Program-made: the position numbers and the translations under genes | NCBI GenBank assembly: GCA_030998015.1 | Contig: JARWMV010000234.1 | Location: forward strand, 1,426,001 to 1,490,000 | Reading direction: 5' to 3' | Source of the DNA: Ceratorhiza oryzae-sativae | Taxonomy: Eukaryota; Basidiomycota; Agaricomycetes; Cantharellales; Ceratobasidiaceae | Length of the DNA: 64,000 nt | In this document: one piece after another, positions 59,601 to 64,000 of the stretch | Numbering within the stretch: the stretch's first letter is position 1 | Layout of the letters: every line of letters begins with the position of its first letter | Notes under the pieces: generated by a model | The model's input: only the letters and a program-made list of their open reading frames with translations | Database searches by the model: none | What the model was told of the DNA's origin: nothing

Positions 59601-60794
59601 GCTTGGTTTGGAGTTCTTTGACACTGGCAGCTGGTTTTACGGCTCATGATGCAGCATTCGCCAAGGATCCCACAGAGCTGCACCTTATTCATGCTTCAAA
59701 CGTGAGTACAAAGTAGAGCATAGGGCGCCGAACTAGCTGATTGAAATGAAACATGTAGTATGCGCTATGTTTCCCAGCCGAGGTCATGATGCGACGCATT
59801 CCAAACTTGGCGAATTCCGCGCAGGAGAACGTCTGGGCGCTATATGCTCGCGCAATGATGTTATGGAACAGCTGTCTGACACTGCGCAAAAAAGCCGAGC
59901 GTATGACTGACACGGAACGAGCCGAGTTTGCTGTAAACGTTTGGCTAGAAACAAACAGCATTGAAGAGGCGCTCAACAGGCACACGTGCGGATACGAACG
60001 AAATACTTTGTTCCAAGGTATGCATCGCCTCTTCCTTTACAAAATCGGGCTCAACCATTTTATTAGGGCGAGAATATTTGTTCAAGTATGTACCTGTAAA
60101 TGTCCAACGTGGACTGAAGCTGATGATATGCGTAGCACACGAATGTTCATTTCCTGGGAATTCCGTCGATACATCCCGTCCCCCGATACGTGAGTTATTT
60201 TTGTGACCCTAACGATCAGCCTGGTTGACCATGTGCACTTCAAGCGAGGTACACCAGGAGTTCAATAGACGAAAGGCCGAGGAATGGCGTGAGTAGTAAC
60301 ACCTCGAGGTCCACATGCACACATGCTTACGCTCCAAGCAGTTCGCCATCAAGCAGAAGTTGCAAAGCGGCTGATGCAGGGATTGCACACTGTTACTGGG
60401 ATGACAAGCAATGTCCTCGGCAAACGGCCGTATTTCGTCTGGTGGTTCATGTCTCAGGTTTCCCGGTAAGACTCGATTACTTCTCTTCTCAGAAGTAGTA
60501 AGTAACACCGCTCGGGCAGATGCCTGTCACTCTGGCAGTGTGACCAGTCACTATTCATCGCGCTAGAGGTTGCTCGAGCTTTCTTACCCCCTATTGACTA
60601 CCTGACTTGCTTGTGGCCTTGTCCAGGTGGGTGAAAAACCCAGATTTTGACTTGCTAAATTGTTGATTGCGCAACTAGCTCAACGGAGGAAGTATTACGA
60701 TATTCGCCAGCGTTTGTATGACGAATGCGTAAAATATGGCCTAGAGCCGCCGCCACCACCCCAACTTATAATACCAACTGCTAACCTGATATGA
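56606..60794 (+). CDS. Zn2Cys6 fungal transcription factor
   Basis: After the initial MSDPSSEQLSAVQTG the exon ends ACNL. A 5' intron follows, then CRQRKIKCGGEQPACRNC and DLECHYDPEPKRRGPDKKPG give a complete Zn(II)2Cys6 cluster with six cysteines. A long Ser/Thr/Pro/Tyr-rich disordered region spans about 57030-58360. The middle homology region follows with EFTD-like acidic pieces, FYKNMSTWTSGPSAAFMRKT, TWWDSLLEMYAP, SALIFLDNIIRLLGLTVLDV, ESRRLVWSSLTLAAGF and VWALYARAMMLWNSCL. The gene ends near 60794 with a Pro-rich tail. Near 57460-57616 the frame changes between two open frames; a GTAATT..CCAG intron of about 110 nt would restore phase, but the bypassed part looks coding. Exon borders after 58400 are approximate. 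Its targets are unknown; the AA9 gene downstream is a candidate by position only. Confidence 0.8.
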
Positions 60795-61563
60795 ACTCGA
60801 ATCTACAAAAGAACATATGTTATACTACTGTACCCTTATCGGCCCATATTGGTGGACCTTGCTTTCCAGTGCTCTGTTTGTTGCTATCTACTTGGTTTTG
60901 ATTCCTCTCGCCCTGGTTATTTTAGAGTGTATCTGAGGTATACAAATAATGCAATTCTCCTACTCCATGTGCTACACCCGCAAAAGCTTCGGGCTCACCG
61001 CGGGCAAGCCTCTTTCAAGACCCCATACAGCATCGTGATTGATTAGAACCCACAGTTATTAAGCGCGAATTCCTCAAAGATGCATGTCGCTTTGCCGCGG
61101 GAGCCAAGGAGAATGAGGCGGGTATATTGTTTAAGCCGGACCCAGTCATACTTACTAATGCCTGGACTCTTGCGCTTGTGTTACGAGGAGGATGTGGTCG
61201 GGAAAACCCTGGAGTCGGCCGGAGCGGCATGCTTCGGAGCTAGTATAACGAGGCTCTCACGAACCGAAACGTGCTACCGCCAAAGCTCCGACGTATGTGC
61301 AGCTATAATATTCCTATTTGATCAACGAGATAGAAGCGAGCTTTTGGCTTCGCTTAGGTCCCTCGTCGCTCAAACTGCTCAACATGTGACCGTCGTGCTT
61401 GAGGTGTCGTCACGAGTAGTTTACCTTTATAGCGACATTTTCGCGTTGCACATATGGGGATAGAATGACTGGTAGACTGCAACCACTTTTCAGTATAAAG
61501 TGGTGACTTGCCTAGCTCCGGCAGGCCAGTCTCCCCCAAGTCGTCCAAAGTCCTTAGTTCAGG
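60795..61563. other. Intergenic with one protein-like fragment
   Basis: The stretch about 61048-61243 reads in one frame as IKREFLKDACRFAAGAKENE followed by AGILFKPDPVILTNAWTLAL and a stop after GMLRS. It looks like a piece of a real protein without a start or upstream exon. I cannot name it. The remainder is the AA9 promoter. Confidence 0.35.
61494..61500 (+). promoter_or_regulatory. TATA box of AA9 gene
   Basis: TATAAAG about 64-70 bases before the start codon. Confidence 0.6.
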
Positions 61564-62720
61564 ATGAAGTTCTTCGCCACTCTTGCCATCGCTGCGGCTG
61601 CTGTGACTCAAGTCGCTGCTCACTGTGAGTCACTTATAGGCGTTGTCTGCTATACGATTTGTTCAAAGGCGCATATACAGACCGCTGGACGAACTTGATC
61701 GTCAATGGAGCCAAGACGGGCGACTACGTCAATGTTCGCCAGAATACCAACTACAACTCCCCTGTACGTGTCGTCATCGAGCGCCCTATCGCGACATACT
61801 TAAAATATATACTATTCTAATAGGTTACCGACGTTAAGTCGACCGATTTCACTTGCAACGCTGGTGGGCGAAGTGGTGGTTCTACCAAGACCGCTACCGT
61901 GGCAGCGGGCTCGACGGTATGTGCTACATAAGGGCAAAGACCTCCACATTAACTCACGGAATGCCATCAAGATTGGATTCGCTCTTGACCAAGCTATCTA
62001 TCACGTTGGTGTGCTGAACGTTTACATGGCCAAGGCTCCCGGCTCCGCCGCAAGCTTTGACGGCTCTGGAAATGTCTGGTTCAAGGTCGCACAAGTATCC
62101 GCCGTTACCAATGGTGGCCAGAGCATCTCGTTCCCTACAGATAGTGAGTTCAATGACTACTTCCCAATAGCCTGTCCCTCATCAACTTGAAAACCAAATA
62201 GATATGACGCAGTTCACTTCAAAATTCCAAGCAGTATTCCGTCGGGTGAATATCTCGTTCGCATCGAGCATATTGCTCTTCATGTGGGTCTAGAATGTGC
62301 TTAGCGTTCTGCAACACTAAACCGATTGAGTTAATTCAGTCTGCCAGCGCCTATCCTGGTGCACAGTTCTACATTTCTTGCGCTCAGATCAACGTCACTG
62401 GCGGAGGTTCCAAGACCCCCAGCCCCCTGGTTGCATTCCCAGGTTACTACTCCGGACAGGAGCCCGGAATCAAGATCAACGTCTATTGTGAGTCTTTTTT
62501 TTGTTCAATTTCGACATTTGTGGGTAACTGACTATGACTTTATTCAGACCCTGTTGTAAGTGTCGATTCAATGTGGATATATGCACGACATTCACAATTG
62601 CTTTTTTTGATCATCATCAGCCCGCTACCTACACGCAACCTGGTCCTGTGAGTAATACACTCCTCCGAAGTCTCGAAAAGCCGCTCACCCAACTTTACCC
62701 AGGCCGTCTACACTGGTTGA
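61564..62720 (+). CDS. AA9 lytic polysaccharide monooxygenase
   Basis: The signal peptide [19 protein letters not shown] is followed by His as the first mature residue ([13 protein letters not shown] across a phase-consistent intron), the N-terminal copper-brace ligand. Further blocks are [37 protein letters not shown] (second copper His), [31 protein letters not shown] and [19 protein letters not shown] (axial Tyr region), then [17 protein letters not shown] and [14 protein letters not shown] with the stop at 62718-62720. No CBM1 is attached. The enzyme cleaves cellulose oxidatively outside the cell. It is convergent with the next gene with only 22 bases between stops. Confidence 0.93.
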
Positions 62721-62742
62721 AACCATACAGAAAAATGTATTT

Positions 62743-64000
62743 TCATGCACATGCATTGTCGTCCCGAAGTTTTGCCAATCCCATTTTTTGATCCCACCAT
62801 TGCTCGACGGCTGCATACACGTCATAACCATACAAGTCCTTATCCGGGATGGTCGGCTGAAGTATGACTTGACTTCCGCTTGCATGCGTGCCACCAACGT
62901 ACCGGCAACTTTCCATCCAGCATCCCTTGCCTGTTGAGCTGGTCCATCAGGCAAATGAAATACCTCGGCATTTGTTGCTGAATCCTTTTGCACAGCGGTT
63001 GTTCGAGGAATCCGAAGTTCTTCATAAGCATTCAGCAAGTACTCGACTGAGTACTCCTCGGAATATTGAGCGAAGAGTGATCCTAGAACAGCGGCATCTT
63101 CGACCTACGTATAAAGGCCGTCTATGAAACACTAATAAAACGCGTTGGCGCAACTAGCTTACGGCCATAGCAGCCCCTTGAGCTCGATAGGGCTGGCGTT
63201 ACTCAAGTGAATATTTATATCTAGTGTGAACCATATCGACTCACCAACATTGGATGGCAAGCGTCACCCAGCAAAACAATCCTACCACGATGCCACGTAG
63301 TAAGCGGCTGCCTAACTTTAAGGGCCCAACGAAGAACTTTGGGTATAACACCCAGCAACATTTGTACCCTGAAACGAAGTTTGCTCGTGTAAAAAGGATA
63401 TTCGGATCGGTAGATAAGGGCGCCAACCTAGGCTCCCAGTCTCGAAAATCGGCTCTAATCTGTTCTAGACTGCCCTCGCTTTTCCAAGACTCGATGGCGC
63501 CATTGTCGGGCACGAAGAGTGCAACGTTCACCAAGCTCTTTCCTCTCTAGCTGACGATATTGAAGTACGAAGCATTAGCCGTTCGGTGAAGTCGTTACAT
63601 ACTATTGGATAAGCGACAATGTGACGCCCGGGTCCCAACCAACTACGAAGGCCTGGAATCTCCACCAGGTCCCGTAGCTCATGATGTTTTTTCAATACTG
63701 TAGTGGGGATAACCGCACGGTAAACAGCCTCTCCAGTTTTCTGAGGTTGATCCGGGAGGCCAAGAACGCTTTGGCGGATAATTGATCGAACGCCATCCGC
63801 GCCTACGACAAGTTCACAAGCCAAATGTTCGCCACTTTTGAGAGTAACGATAATTTCTCGGTCATTCTGGCCGAAATTGCAAGATGTAACCTCGGAATTT
63901 GGCCTTAAAATAACGTTCGGCAATAAAGAAACGGTTCGAAAGAGCATTTGGTGCAGGTCGCCACGCTGTCGAGCCAGTACAATAAACAGTTATCAAGTAT
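62743..64000 (-). CDS. FAD-dependent monooxygenase, salicylate-hydroxylase-like (5' part beyond window)
   Basis: Minus-strand gene entering from the right edge. The visible part starts in ARQRGDLHQMLFRTVSLLP and has ELVVGADGVRSIIRQSVL (the DG motif of flavoprotein hydroxylases), AVYRAVIP and GLRSWLGPGRHIVAYPI. After introns, TTWHRGRIVLLGDACHPML is the GD motif and PYRAQGAAMAVEDAAVLGSL follows it. The C-terminus ends KLRDDNACA at 62743. The FAD-binding GxGxxG must lie beyond 64000. Such enzymes hydroxylate aromatic acids; the substrate cannot be told from the sequence. Confidence 0.85.

Overview
The window looks like nuclear DNA of an agaricomycete (basidiomycete) fungus, probably close to Rhizoctonia/Ceratobasidiaceae. 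This rests on intron-dense genes (introns mostly 45-70 nt, GT-AG), tightly packed genes on both strands, CBM1 and AA9 cellulose-degradation proteins, Zn2Cys6 regulators and a Tnp2-type CACTA transposon. The genus is inferred from gene style and content; no marker locus is present.

Left part (1-15 kb): the 3' end of an unidentified gene, a membrane protein with an Asn-Cys motif, an intron-containing tRNA-Arg(ACG), a CCDC137 homologue, a long Pro/Ser-rich coiled-coil protein, a Zn2Cys6 regulator whose fourth zinc cysteine is missing, and a gene that joins a Set7-like SET domain to the tRNA adenosine deaminase subunit TAD3.

Middle (15.4-24.4 kb): one complete CACTA (En/Spm-like) DNA transposon of 8,964 bp. 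It has perfect 23-bp terminal inverted repeats starting CACTG, a 3-bp TGT target duplication, GACGTCC-rich subterminal regions, a multi-exon Tnp2 transposase on the minus strand and a divergent 702-aa accessory gene on the plus strand.

Right of the transposon (25-42 kb): RNA-processing genes POP1 and RRP42 with a second tRNA-Arg(ACG) between them, a secreted CBM1 protein, a Ulp2-type SUMO protease, mitochondrial adrenodoxin reductase, a Mit_KHE1-family protein and PDCD5.

Last third (42-64 kb): NOT4 (CCR4-NOT E3 ligase), TOP3 with two GRF fingers and two zinc knuckles, a PIG-Y-like small membrane protein, an epoxide hydrolase, an EBP-type sterol isomerase carrying a 14-nt microexon, a small secreted protein with an M15-like motif, a second Zn2Cys6 regulator, an AA9 LPMO, and the 3' part of a FAD monooxygenase cut by the window edge.

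Most genes are housekeeping and not functionally linked by position. The functional themes are tRNA biology (two tRNA-Arg(ACG) genes, TAD3 that would edit their A34, and POP1 of RNase P) and secreted plant-cell-wall proteins (CBM1, AA9).
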